A stretch of 64,000 nt of DNA, taken from the NCBI GenBank assembly GCA_022710975.1, contig JAKLGA010000004.1, forward strand, positions 248,001 to 312,000, read 5' to 3'. The position numbers were made by a program, and so were the translations under genes. Positions 24,250-33,400 of the stretch are shown one piece after another. How positions within the stretch are numbered: the first letter of the stretch is position 1; every line of letters starts with the position of its first letter. Below the pieces are notes generated by a model, which searched no databases, was not told the DNA's origin, and saw only the letters and a program-made list of their open reading frames with translations. The stretch comes from Myxococcota bacterium (lineage in GTDB: Bacteria; Myxococcota; B64-G9).

Positions 24250-24279
24250 ATCCTCGTCAGACTCACGGGCAGAGGTCAA
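24250..24279 (-). promoter_or_regulatory. Possible promoter of the ankyrin lipoprotein gene
   Basis: Leftward TTGACC (24274-24279), 18 bases, GAGGAT (24250-24255), five bases before the ATG. It resembles the TTGACC-18-CAAGAT element at 6627-6656. Confidence 0.38.
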
Positions 24280-24290
24280 GCGGTGGGAGC

Positions 24291-24632
24291 TCAGGCTTCC
24301 TTGTGGCGACAGCGGGGGCAGAGCCGGTTGTGGACCCCGACCGAGACGAAGGGAGTGCCGCAGCCCAGGCAGGCCCGCAGCGCCACGTCGGGCTTGCCGA
24401 TCGCGCACCACTTGACGAACTGGGCGGACAGCCCCAGCTCGCGGGCCCGGTGCAGGACGGCGCTGCGGCTGTACCCCTGGCCGGCCAGCTCCCGGAGCAT
24501 GGCCCGGCGGTTGCTCAGGTAGCCGCGCACGATGCAGCCGTCGATGTCCAGGGTGAAGGGCGGCGGAGCCACGACCGCCAGCGGGCGCGCCGGCCTGCCG
24601 GCCTGTTCGAGCGCGTGCGCGTGGGCGCTCAC
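24291..24632 (-). CDS. Small zinc-ribbon protein
   Basis: The protein has 113 residues, with GTG at 24630-24632 overlapping the previous gene's stop (GTGA). The N-terminal part has a Leu- and Arg-rich helical stretch (RRAMLRELAGQGYSRSAVL, then RARELGLSAQFVKWCAIG) that resembles a small helix-turn-helix or recruitment module. The C terminus is a zinc ribbon with paired Cys (RACLGCGTPFVSVGVHNRLC and PRC). Zinc ribbons of this type occur in small regulators, including phage-derived ones. DNA or RNA binding is plausible but unproven. Coupling to the basic protein upstream suggests joint function. Confidence 0.72.
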   Translation of the reverse strand: MSAHAHALEQAGRPARPLAVVAPPPFTLDIDGCIVRGYLSNRRAMLRELAGQGYSRSAVLHRARELGLSAQFVKWCAIGKPDVALRACLGCGTPFVSVGVHNRLCPRCRHKEA

Positions 24633-24874
24633 CTCTCGCCTCCGCGCTCCCCGCGCCGGATGGGCACCACCCGCAGGATGGGCTTGCCGTCCTTGTCCAC
24701 CTTGGGGGGCTCGGGCTTGGGGGGCGGGGCGTCGGGCTGGCCGGCCGCCCCTTGGGAGGCGGCGGCCGGGTCGTCCTTCCGGGCGGCCAGGCGCTTGGCT
24801 TTCTCCTCGCGCTTCTGGTCCCGGGTCATCTCCCGCTGGCGCTTCTTGAAGGTCTGACGTCCGTGGCGAGCCAT
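24629..24874 (-). CDS. Small highly basic protein
   Basis: The protein has 81 residues from the ATG at 24872-24874, with AGGCAGG upstream. A GTG two codons earlier is also in frame. The first ~35 residues are Lys/Arg/Glu-rich and probably one long helix (GRQTFKKRQREMTRDQKREE). Next comes a Pro/Ala/Lys low-complexity linker and a short strand-like end (KPILRVVPIRRGERGG). Composition suggests RNA or ribosome association. I do not recognise a named family. It is translationally coupled to the zinc-ribbon gene and sits 90 bases from the RRM gene, with nothing recognisable in that gap. Confidence 0.68.
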   Translation of the reverse strand: MARHGRQTFKKRQREMTRDQKREEKAKRLAARKDDPAAASQGAAGQPDAPPPKPEPPKVDKDGKPILRVVPIRRGERGGER

Positions 24875-24964
24875 GGCCACCTGCCTTTCGAGACAGAGAT
24901 CGACATCGGGCCAGGACGGCTAGGCCCACCCGAAGAACGTCAGGCTGAGGGCGTGGTCAGAAGG

Positions 24965-25270
24965 CTAGTAGCGCTCGCGCCGGCCGCCGCGGTCACCACC
25001 ACGGCCGCCGCCGCCGCCGTCACGGCGGGCCTGCGGGCGGGCCTCGTTGACCGTCAGGGCCCGGCCACCGACGTCCTGGCCGTTGATGGCCTCGATGGCC
25101 TTGCGGGCGGAGGCGTCGTCCGCCATCTCGACGAAGCCGAAGCCCCGCGAGCGGCCCGTGTCGCGGTCTGTCACCACGCTGGCGGAGTCCACCTCGCCAT
25201 GCGCCTTGAACAGCTCGGCGAGTTGATCGTTGTCCATGGAGAACGGAAGGTTGCCGACGAAGATCTTCAC
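24965..25270 (-). CDS. RRM-type RNA-binding protein with Gly/Arg-rich tail
   Basis: The protein has 101 residues. The GTG at 25268-25270 opens directly into strand 1 of the RRM. RNP2 is KIFVGNLPF (2-10) and RNP1 is RGFGFVEM (42-49), with the aromatic residues that stack on RNA bases intact. The last ~20 residues are a Gly/Arg tail (RRDGGGGGRGGDRGGRRERY), which adds non-specific RNA affinity. Bacterial proteins of this layout, best known in cyanobacteria, are often cold-induced RNA chaperones. The 5' leader contains strong inverted repeats, so expression may be controlled through RNA structure. Confidence 0.94.
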   Translation of the reverse strand: MKIFVGNLPFSMDNDQLAELFKAHGEVDSASVVTDRDTGRSRGFGFVEMADDASARKAIEAINGQDVGGRALTVNEARPQARRDGGGGGRGGDRGGRRERY

Positions 25271-25308
25271 GATGAACCGGTCCTTTGCGCGGGGCGAAGA
25301 ATGAAATT

Positions 25309-25346
25309 GGACCAGGACAAAAGCCCCGGCCGATCCGGCCTGGTCC
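25309..25346 (-). promoter_or_regulatory. Inverted repeats upstream of the RRM gene
   Basis: GGACCAGG (25309-25316) pairs with CCTGGTCC (25339-25346), and inside the right half a shorter palindrome (GGCCG/CGGCC, 25328-25340) could form instead. They lie 39-76 bases before the GTG, in the leader or promoter. The rest of the 224-base divergent gap also has an eight-base T run (about 25410-25417) and a TAGAGT (25472-25477) before the rightward DUF362 gene. Confidence 0.4.
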
Positions 25347-25494
25347 CCACCCTGACCCGGACTGCCCGGGCGAGGGTGACGTACCATGACCCATTTCCCT
25401 GCCGATGTACAGATCTTTTTTTCGAGGTCCCGGGGTCGCGATTTCTGGAGGTGCCAGGTCCCGAGTTCTGCTAGAGTTGCCGCGAGGTGAGGCC

Positions 25495-26589
25495 ATGCAG
25501 GACGGTCAGGGCAGAGGTGGACGGGCAGGGCGGCAGGGCGGGTTGAGCCGGCGGCGATTCCTGGCCGCGGTGGGGGGAGGCGCGGCCGCGCTGGGCGCCG
25601 CGGCCTGCCTGCCCCACGTGTCGGGCGAGTGGGGCACCTGCAGCGAGCCGGACGGCGGCGGCGCCGACGGGGCGCAGGATGGTGGCGGGGGCGCTCCGCC
25701 CGCGCCGCTCTCCAACCGGGTGGTGGAGATCGCCCCCCCGGGCCTGGTGGATCCGGACACCCTGCTCATCGACACCACCCGGCTGCCGGAGCTCCTGTCC
25801 GCCGGCCTGCTGGCCCTGACCGGCGCGGCCAGCCTGGCCGAGGCCTGGCAGGTCGTGCTGCCCGGGCGCCTGCCCGGGGAGCGGGTGGGGCTCAAGGTCA
25901 ACACCTTGAACGCGCGGGTGTCCTCCTCGCCCGCCGTGGTCAGCGCGCTGGTGGCCTCGCTGCGGGCCGACGCGGGCGTCCCGGACGCCGAGCTGCTCGT
26001 GTGGGACCGCAGCCTGCGCGAGCTCACCCGGGCCGGCTTCGACGGGGCGGCGCTGGGCTGCTCGCTGGTCGGCACCCAGGCCTCCTCCACGGACCCGACC
26101 GGCCCGGGCTACCTGCGCGAGTCCGTGTGCCTGTCGGGGCGGCAGATCTACCTGTCCAGCGTGCTGACGGCGGGGCTCGAGCACCTGATCAACGTGGCGG
26201 TGATGAAGAACCACCTGGCGGCCGGCTTCACCGGGGTGCTCAAGAACCACTACGGCTCCTTCTCCAGGCCGGAGGACTTCCACGAGGGCTGCGAGCAGCA
26301 CATCGCCAGGCTGAACGCGCTGCCCGCCATCGCGTCGAAGAGCCGGCTGCACGTGCTGGATGCCCTGGTCGGGGTGTGCGCCGGCGACACGGCCGACCCG
26401 CCCGACTGCGCCCCGGGCAAGCTGCTGCTCGCCTTCGATCCCGTGGCCCTCGACCGGCGCGGGGTGGAGGTGCGGGACGAGGTCCGCGCGGCCAGGGGCG
26501 CCCCGCCCGGAGCGCCCGCGGCTTATCTGGAGCTGGCGGCCGAGCTGGGTCTGGGCTCCCTCGAGTACGACCTCGTGCGGATCACCTGA
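25495..26589 (+). CDS. Tat-exported DUF362 lipoprotein (second copy)
   Basis: The protein has 364 residues, from the ATG at 25495 after GAGGTGAGG; the frame is open further upstream but without an RBS. The signal combines a twin-arginine motif (LSRRRFLAAVGGGAAALG) with a lipobox (GAAAC), so the protein should be exported folded and lipid-anchored. An Asp/Gly/Ala linker follows. The DUF362 core shows VGLKVNTLNA, SPAVVSALVASLRADAGVP, LINVAVMKNHLAAGFTGVLKN (the counterpart of the LPVAKAHD/GLKNLMG blocks) and LLLAFDPVALDRRGVEV. It faces the leftward DUF6599/DUF362/polyferredoxin genes and overlaps the DUF6599 stop by eight bases. Confidence 0.9.
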   Translation: MQDGQGRGGRAGRQGGLSRRRFLAAVGGGAAALGAAACLPHVSGEWGTCSEPDGGGADGAQDGGGGAPPAPLSNRVVEIAPPGLVDPDTLLIDTTRLPELLSAGLLALTGAASLAEAWQVVLPGRLPGERVGLKVNTLNARVSSSPAVVSALVASLRADAGVPDAELLVWDRSLRELTRAGFDGAALGCSLVGTQASSTDPTGPGYLRESVCLSGRQIYLSSVLTAGLEHLINVAVMKNHLAAGFTGVLKNHYGSFSRPEDFHEGCEQHIARLNALPAIASKSRLHVLDALVGVCAGDTADPPDCAPGKLLLAFDPVALDRRGVEVRDEVRAARGAPPGAPAAYLELAAELGLGSLEYDLVRIT

Positions 26590-27475
26590 GCTTGGCCAGC
26601 CAGGCGGCGGCCTCGGTGGCGTCCCTGGCCCCGCCCACCCAGCGCAGCACCGCCCCCTCGACGCGCACGAGCTGGTGGGTCTCGTCCGGCCCCACGCCGG
26701 CCAGGCCGCCGTCCGCGGGCTTCAGGCCGAGCTTCTGGCCCAGCGCCTGCGCCGCCGCTCCGGCCGCGGTGGGGCTGGGGTAGGCAGCCCGGGTGAGCTG
26801 CAGGTCCCCGTCCGCGCCGGGGTACAGGGCCAGCACGGCCTGGCCGCCCCCCTCGAACAGGACGTCGGCCTCGCCCTCGAGCCACAGGGTGCGCGCGGTG
26901 TCGGGGTGCACCAGGTAGCGCTGGCTGCCCGGCAGCGCGCCCTCGGGCAGGTGCGCCAGCTCCGCCGGGGGCAGGCTGTCACCGGGCAGGCGGGCGTAGG
27001 TGGCCCGGCCGAGCGCGAGCAGGGCGGCGGTCGCCTGTGTGGCCGGGGTCTCGGCCACCACGCGGACGTAGAAGCGCCCGCGGAAGAAGCTCAGCATCCC
27101 GTTCGTCAGGCTGGCCGGGCCGCCCACGTCCTGGGCCGTGCCCCGCCCGCCGAAGGCGCAGATGCCGAAGGCCTCGGCCGGGCCGCCCATGCGGTAGATG
27201 GCCACGCGCGCGCTCGCGTCGCCGAGGCGGTAGCGGCGCACGCCCAGCTCGTCGAACCCGAAGCCCAGGTAGAGCTCCGCCCCGCCATCCATGTAGTCGA
27301 ACAGCCTCCGTCCCACGAAGTGCTCGGCCGGCTCGCCGGGCACGATGCCCAGGGCGGCGTCCGCGCCCGGCAGCAGCGCGATCACCTGGGGGGGCTCTGC
27401 GCCGGCGGCCGGGGCGGCGGGCGCGGACAGACACAGGAGCGCGGCCAGGGGTGTCCAGGCGAGTGCGGTGCGCAT
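26582..27475 (-). CDS. DUF6599 family exported protein
   Basis: The protein has 297 residues, with a signal peptide ending PAAPAAGA. The core reads RRLFDYMDGGAELYLGFGF, then VRRYRLGDASARVAIYRMGG and EAFGICAFGGRG, which is the DUF6599 pattern (Y-x-hydrophobic-x-G-A-A, Y, then YxMG followed by A). A second half (YLVHPDTARTLWLEGEAD onward) is beta-rich. No function is established for the family. The gene is three bases from the stop of the DUF362 gene at 27479, with which it is co-transcribed, and its end overlaps the convergent DUF362 lipoprotein gene. Export suggests it works in the periplasm. Confidence 0.87.
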   Translation of the reverse strand: MRTALAWTPLAALLCLSAPAAPAAGAEPPQVIALLPGADAALGIVPGEPAEHFVGRRLFDYMDGGAELYLGFGFDELGVRRYRLGDASARVAIYRMGGPAEAFGICAFGGRGTAQDVGGPASLTNGMLSFFRGRFYVRVVAETPATQATAALLALGRATYARLPGDSLPPAELAHLPEGALPGSQRYLVHPDTARTLWLEGEADVLFEGGGQAVLALYPGADGDLQLTRAAYPSPTAAGAAAQALGQKLGLKPADGGLAGVGPDETHQLVRVEGAVLRWVGGARDATEAAAWLAKLR

Positions 27476-27478
27476 GCG

Positions 27479-28405
27479 TCAGACCTCGAGGCGCTGGATC
27501 TGGTCGTCGGGCAGGCCGAGCTGGCCCACGCCCATGTCCTGGCAGCGGGCCAGGTGCTTGATCTGCCGGGGCTTGATCTTCCGGTCGTAGAGCGGCGCCA
27601 GCTCCACGCCGGCCGCGTCCACCGCCACCAGGTCGCTGCCGGCCAGGATGGCGTTGGTGGTCTCGAGCTTGCCCGGCCCGGAGGGCCCGCCCGAGGTCAT
27701 CACCTGCAGCCCGTCCAGCACGGTGAGCTGCGCCTTGAGGAGCGTGTTGAGATCGGCCACCGCCTGGTTGAGGTCCAGCTCCGAGTGGAAGATCTCGCGG
27801 TCGTGCACCAGGCCCATCATGCCCTTGGCCGCGCCGGAGAAGCCGGCCGCCGAGTGGCTCTTGGCGATGGGCGCGGCGATGAGCACGTCCGCCTCCAGCG
27901 CCTCCTTGAGCACCCGGGTGCGCTTCAACGACTTGCCCCTGGGGACGTCCACCTGGACGTAGAACTTCTCGTCCATGGGCAGCAGCACGTGGACGTCCAG
28001 CCCTGCGAGCGCCGCGCGGATGCCGTTCTGCTGCAGGCAGGCCTCCGGGGCGCGCATGGGGTTGTCCATGACCATCACCCGGGCGGCGCCGGCCTCGAGC
28101 ACCTCGCGCACCACGGCCGCGACCACGCGCGGATCCGTGGTGGCGCGCACGGCCGGCGCGGTGGGGAAGCCCATGTTGGGCTTGATGAGCACCCTGGCGC
28201 CCTTCTTCACGAAGGCGGCCATGCCGCCCAGCGGGGCGAGCGCCTTCTTGACGGCGCCGGCCACGTCGGCCGGTACCCCCGGCCCGCGCACCTGGACGAG
28301 CTGCAGCTTGCCCGCGGCCCGCGAGAGGCTCGGCCGACCCAGGGCCAAAGCCGCCGCGGTCAGCGCGGCCTGCCTGAGGAAGTCGCGACGCGAGGAGTCG
28401 GACAT
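27479..28405 (-). CDS. Tat-exported DUF362 protein (third copy)
   Basis: The protein has 308 residues, with a strong GGAGGT before the ATG (28403-28405). It has a twin-arginine signal (SSRRDFLRQAALTAAALALG). The core contains VLIKPNMGFPTAPAVRATTD, VVAAVVREVLEAGAARVMVM, DVLIAAPIAKSHSAAGFSGA, AKGMMGLVHDREIFH and AGSDLVAVDAAGVEL. It is closer to the copy at 9395 than to the lipoprotein copy at 25495: both share the TDPRVVAAV/HPAVVAEV block, the SAGLKNLMG/GAAKGMMG block and a late LVAVDAAG/PVALDALA block. It lies 80 bases downstream of the polyferredoxin gene and directly upstream of DUF6599, forming one leftward unit. Confidence 0.92.
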   Translation of the reverse strand: MSDSSRRDFLRQAALTAAALALGRPSLSRAAGKLQLVQVRGPGVPADVAGAVKKALAPLGGMAAFVKKGARVLIKPNMGFPTAPAVRATTDPRVVAAVVREVLEAGAARVMVMDNPMRAPEACLQQNGIRAALAGLDVHVLLPMDEKFYVQVDVPRGKSLKRTRVLKEALEADVLIAAPIAKSHSAAGFSGAAKGMMGLVHDREIFHSELDLNQAVADLNTLLKAQLTVLDGLQVMTSGGPSGPGKLETTNAILAGSDLVAVDAAGVELAPLYDRKIKPRQIKHLARCQDMGVGQLGLPDDQIQRLEV

Positions 28406-28485
28406 GTTCACCTCCGCCCTGACGCGGGCCAGTCTACCCGATCCCGACGCGCCAGACCACGCCGGTATGCACACGGCGTCGGGCC

Positions 28486-30339
28486 TCAGGCGTCGGGGTC
28501 GATGCCGGGCGGCAGCGCGGGCAGGGCGTCGTCGCCCTCGGCCTCGATGCCTGGCGGCAGCGCGGGCTTGCCGTCCGGTCCAGGCGGGGCGTCGGGGCCG
28601 GGGTAAGGGAGCCCGGGCTCGAGCCGCTGCGGCGCGTCGCCAGCCCTGGGCCGCGGGTCGAAGACCTGGTCGGGGAGCGCCCCGCCCTTGGCCTGGAAGT
28701 CGTAGCCCAGCAGCGCCGCCTCGGCCACGTAGGAGCCCGTGGCCAGGCGCAGCTCGCCGTGGGGGGTGACCAGGATGGCGGCCTCGCCGGCCACCGGGCA
28801 GCGCTTCTCGCAGGTGCCGCAGCCCGCGCAGCGCTTCTGCTCCACCACCGGCAGGCCCGCCTTGTGGGCGGCGTCGCGCACCGCGTAGATGGCGTTGTAC
28901 GGGCAGACCTCGTCGCAGATCAGGCAGCGCCGGTCCTGGGCCCAGGCGATGCAGCGCTCCTTGCGGATGACCGCCGTGCCGAGCTTGGCGTGCTGTTTCT
29001 CTGGCAGCGGCAGCGCGCGGATGGCCCCGGTCGGGCACACCTGGCCGCACACGTGGCAGGTGTGCTCGCAGGAGCCCTGGCGCATGACCGCGACCGGCGT
29101 CCACAGCCCCTCCAGGCCGGTGCGCTGCCAGTCCGGCTGCAGGCAGTTGGTCAGGCAGGCGCGCATGCACTCACCGCAGCGCACGCAGCGGTCGAGGAAC
29201 TCCGGCTCGGGCACCGCCCCGGGCGGCCGCAGCACGTCCGCGTGGGGCCGCTGGCCGGGGCGGGGGTGGGCGCGGTCGGCGCCGAGCGGCAGGCCGGCCG
29301 CCAGACCGCCCAGCGCCGAGGCCAGGAAGCCGCGCCGGGCGAGCCCGGGGCCGGGCCGGGCCGCGTCCGTGTCCGCCTTCCGCGCGGCGAAGCCGAAGCG
29401 GATGGCGTCCTCCGGGCACACGCCCGCGCACCCCCGGCACACGATGCACTCGTGCCGGTCGAAGGCCTTGCCCCCCTCGTGGATGGCGCCGGTCGGGCAG
29501 GCGCGGGTGCAGCGGTTGCAGGCGGTGCAGCTCTCGTTCACCCGCCGGCGGTAGGGCGCGAAGCGCCCCAGCCAGCCCAGGCCCGAGCCCAGCGGGCACA
29601 GGTGGCGGCACCAGAAGCGCGGCTGGAGCCGGCCGAGCAGCAGCAGCGCGGCCAGCAGCAGGAAGGTCCAGGCCGCGCCGTCGAAGGCCGGGCTGGGCAG
29701 CTCGGTGTACTGCAGACCGATCCAGCCCAGCCACTCGGACACCGGCCGCAGGGCGTCCAGGCCGGCCGACTGCAGCAGCAGGCCGAAGGGGTAGAACAGC
29801 ACCGCGGCGAAGCGGGTGGCCAGCGCGATCGGGTCCACGAAGCCGAGCAGGTTCGTGCCGGCCAGGCCGGCGAACAGCAGCACCAGCAGCACCGCGTGCT
29901 TGGCGGGCCGGGCGCGCAGGTAAGACTCGCGGTTCTCCTTGAGCCCCTGGCGCCGGCCGAGGAAGCGGTCCGACAGGTCGAGCAGCGCCCCCAGCGGGCA
30001 GGCGTGCGAGCAGAACACCCGGCCCATGACGACGCTCACGGCCACGAGCAGCAGCGACAGGAGGCAGGCGGTCTCCAGCGCGCGCGCGGCCAGGCCCTGC
30101 ACCACGGCCACCAGCGGGTCGATGCGCAGGAAGCTCTCCACCCCCCAGCCCGGCCGGCCGTCGTAGGCGGCCAGCCACAGGAGGCCGACGAACAGGGCGG
30201 CGAAGCCCACCTGGAACCCGCGCCGCGCGTCCCAGCGGAGGCCGGCCAGCACGGCCAGGGCCAGCCCGAGCCCGAGGAAGGCGAAGGCGGGGTGGAAGCC
30301 CGAGGCGGCCACCGCGGCCGCGGGTGCGCTGGTCGGCAT
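28486..30339 (-). CDS. NapH-NapG-like fused polyferredoxin
   Basis: The protein has 617 residues. The N-terminal ~230 residues hold five to six membrane helices and two CxxxCP motifs (FCSHACPLG, FWCRHLCPLG), as in NapH. A ferredoxin part follows with CTACNRCTRACPTGAI and CIVCRGCAGVCPEDAI. Then an internal Tat-like stretch (LARRGFLASALGGLAAGLPL) leads into a NapG-like part with CVRCGECMRACLTNCLQP, CEHTCHVCGQVCPTGAI, CLICDEVCPYNAI and CAGCGTCEKRCPV, for up to six [4Fe-4S] clusters in all. The end is a Pro-rich tail with a duplicated ALPPGI. It could carry electrons from membrane quinol to the periplasm. The ATG lacks an RBS and lies seven bases after a -10, so I prefer it over an upstream in-frame TTG that belongs to the -35. 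Confidence 0.93.
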   Translation of the reverse strand: MPTSAPAAAVAASGFHPAFAFLGLGLALAVLAGLRWDARRGFQVGFAALFVGLLWLAAYDGRPGWGVESFLRIDPLVAVVQGLAARALETACLLSLLLVAVSVVMGRVFCSHACPLGALLDLSDRFLGRRQGLKENRESYLRARPAKHAVLLVLLFAGLAGTNLLGFVDPIALATRFAAVLFYPFGLLLQSAGLDALRPVSEWLGWIGLQYTELPSPAFDGAAWTFLLLAALLLLGRLQPRFWCRHLCPLGSGLGWLGRFAPYRRRVNESCTACNRCTRACPTGAIHEGGKAFDRHECIVCRGCAGVCPEDAIRFGFAARKADTDAARPGPGLARRGFLASALGGLAAGLPLGADRAHPRPGQRPHADVLRPPGAVPEPEFLDRCVRCGECMRACLTNCLQPDWQRTGLEGLWTPVAVMRQGSCEHTCHVCGQVCPTGAIRALPLPEKQHAKLGTAVIRKERCIAWAQDRRCLICDEVCPYNAIYAVRDAAHKAGLPVVEQKRCAGCGTCEKRCPVAGEAAILVTPHGELRLATGSYVAEAALLGYDFQAKGGALPDQVFDPRPRAGDAPQRLEPGLPYPGPDAPPGPDGKPALPPGIEAEGDDALPALPPGIDPDA

Positions 30340-30346
30340 GGAGGAG

Positions 30347-30375
30347 AAGGTACCATCCGCCCGGTGGGCCGACAA
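30347..30375 (-). promoter_or_regulatory. Promoter of the fused polyferredoxin gene, probably leaderless
   Basis: Leftward TTGTCG (30370-30375), 17 bases, TACCTT (30347-30352), then seven bases to the ATG at 30339. There is no Shine-Dalgarno sequence between the -10 and the start. Confidence 0.5.
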
Positions 30376-30467
30376 GCGATCCCGGGCCGGGCGGCCCGGA
30401 GGAAGGCTGGCCGCGGGCGGGTTCTCGGGTTAGGATGGAGCCGAGGGATCTCTGCGAGGAGGCGAGC

Positions 30468-33400
30468 ATGGTTCACCTCCGCTGTTCCACCCGGGTGGGT
30501 GGCTTGCTGGTCGCGGCGCTGGCCCTGGCCCTGGCCGGTTGCACCAAGGACGCGGCCGGGGGAAACCGCGCCCCGCGGGCCGTGGCCGGCGCCGATCTCG
30601 TGGCCGCGCTGGACGAGACGGTGCTGCTGGACGGCCGTGCCAGCAGCGACCCGGATGGGGACGCGCTCACCTTCGCCTGGAGCGCGGTGGCCGCGCCCGG
30701 CGGGGGCACCTTCGACCTCGCGGCGCCCGCCGCGGCCCAGACCTCGTTCAGCCCGCACACCCTCGGGACCTACCTGGTGCGGCTCCTGGTGGAGGACGGC
30801 CGCGGCGGCAGCGGCCAGGACATCGTCCAGATCCGCGTGGGGGGCGGCTGCGGCGCGGACGGGGAGTGCGACGACGGGGTGGACTGCACCGCGGACAGCT
30901 GCGTGCAGGGCGCCTGCCAGCACGCGCCCCAGGGCTCCTCCTGCCCGGACGACGGCCTCTACTGCACCGGCCTCGAGAGCTGCGACCCGGCCGCTGGCTG
31001 CGTGGCCTCGGGCGATCCGTGCGCGGCGCGCGGCCTGACCTGCGACGAGGCCGCGGACGGCTGCACCGGCTGCGCCCAGGACGCCGACTGCGACGACCAG
31101 GTGGCCTGCACCGTCGACGCGTGCGTGGCCGAGACCTGCAGCAACACCCCGGACCCGGGCCAGTGCCCGGACGACGGACTCCACTGCAACGGCCTCGAGT
31201 CCTGCGACGCGCTGCAGGGCTGCCTGCACTCGGGCGATCCCTGCGCCCAGGCCGACTTCCTGTGCGACGAGGCCGGCGACCGCTGCGTGGCGTGCCTGGG
31301 CGTCGCGGACTGCGACGACCTGGTCGCCTGCACCGGCGACGCCTGCACGGACGGGGTGTGCGGTCACACCCCGGACCCGGCGCTGTGCCCGGACGACGGC
31401 CTGTTCTGCACGGGGGTCGAGTCGTGCGACGCGCTGCTCGGCTGCGTGGCCTCCGGCGATCCCTGCCTGGCTGCCGCCCAGGTCTGCGACGACGGCCTGG
31501 ACGCCTGCGTATCCTGCCAGGCCGACCTCGACTGCGATGACCAGGACCCATGCACGGCCGACACCTGCCAGGGCGACGGCACCTGCCTGCGGGAGCCGAT
31601 GGTGTGCGACGACGGGGTGGGCTGCACGGCCGACGCCTGCGTGGGCGGCGCGTGCGTGTTCACCCCCGACGATCTCCTGTGCGCCGACGACGGCCAGTTC
31701 TGCGACGGCGCCGAGTACTGCAACCCGGCGCTGGACTGCACGAGCGCCGGCGATCCGTGTGAGGCGCTGGGCGAGGAGTGCCGCCTGTTCTGCGACGAGG
31801 CCCTGGGCCAGTGCGCCGACCCGGCCGGGACCCCCTGCGGCGACGGCAACGAGAACGCGCCCTGCGATCTGGCCGACCAGTGCGACGGCGCGGGCGCCTG
31901 CGATCCGCGCCGGCCGGGCGCGGAGGTGGCCTGCCCGGACTCCAACCTGGCTGATTGCTGGAAGGCGGGCTGCGACGGCGCGGGTGGCTGTGACCAGCAA
32001 GCCGGGCCCGAGGAGGTGGGCACCGAGTGCCGGGCCGCGGGGGACGGTTGCGATCCGCCCGAGAGCTGCGCCGGCGTGGGCGGGCCCTGCCCGCCCGACC
32101 AGCACGCTCAGGACGGCACGCCCTGCGATAGCGGCCAGGGCGACGTGTGCGGCGCCACCTGCCAGACCGGGACCTGCGACGGCGCTCCACCGCCCGACGG
32201 GACGCCCTGCGGCGTGGCCGGAATGTGCTGCTCCGAGGCCTGCGAGGAGGGCGCGGTCTGCTGCCTCGACGCCGAGTGCGACGACGTCAACACCTGCACC
32301 GACGACACCTGCACCGCCGGCCAGTGCGAGCAGGCCTGCGGCGATCCCAACTGCTTCAGCCTGGCGGCCCCGGGCACCGGCGCGACCGGCGCCCCGGTCG
32401 GGATGACCCTGAACCTGTGCGACGCGGGTCTGCCGCCCGCCAGCTTCACCTGCTTCTCCAGCCGCAACGACGAACTGGTGATCGACGAGCACTTCGAGGT
32501 GAACTACGGGGTGTTCCAGACCAACGGCGGCGATCTCGAGCGCACCGCCGCGGCGCAGAACCCCGGCAGCCAGGGCTCCATGGGCGTGGCGGTGTGCGGC
32601 AACCTCGCCTGGGTCGGCGGGGACATCGGCACCAGCGGCCGGCACGACCTGCTGCTGCGCTTCTCCATGGCCAACGACGACACGGACGACCACGAGCTGA
32701 CGACCGCCACCTACCGCGCCTGCCCGGCCGCGACCCCGGAGTGCGAGTGGCGCACCCTGGCGCTGGTGGGCGACAACCTGAGCCAGCCCTACCAGGACTT
32801 TCGGCTGCTCCTGCCGCCCGGCGCCGACGATCAGCCGCAGGCGCGGCTGAGCTTCATCCTGACCAACGCCAACAACGGCAGCGACTGCACCTACCTCGAC
32901 GACGTGCAGCTCGTCGACCTGCCGGACCACAGCGTGGCGCGGACCCTGCTGTCCGAGGACTTCGAGGCCGGGCCGGGCGCCTTCACCCTGAGCGGCGCGG
33001 ACACGAACATCGTGGCGGACAACGGTGGCCAGGTGCTCCAGGTGGTGGACAACCGCGGTCACACCGCCACGGCCCAGGTGGACACCCGGGGCGCCGACCC
33101 GCAGAACCTGCTGGTGGTGCGCTGGCTGTGGCGGCAGGCGGACGACGTCCTCGCCGCCGACAAGTACGTCTTCCTGCAGGTGTCCACCGACGGCGGGGGG
33201 AGCTGGGCCCAGCTGGCCGGCACCGGCCACGGGTTCCGCCCGACCCTCTACACCGAGTACCGGGCGGTGCTGCCGTGCGAGGCGTACGGCCTCGCGGACC
33301 TGCGGCTGCGTTTCATCGCCCCGACGACCTCCACGGCCGACAGCAACGATGGCGTGCGCGTCGATGACTTCCGGGTGGAGGAGTGGGACATGGCCTGGAC

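Noticed and set aside
30340-30375. In-frame TTG start 12 codons upstream of the polyferredoxin ATG
   Set aside because: The TTG lies within the proposed -35 (TTGTCG), so transcription would start downstream of it.
30036-33230. Another ~1000-residue minus-strand frame opposite the Cys-rich lipoprotein
   Set aside because: Low-complexity Val/Ala/Gly/Arg sequence and no RBS at plausible starts; the rightward lipoprotein has a strong RBS, a signal peptide and repeated Cys motifs.
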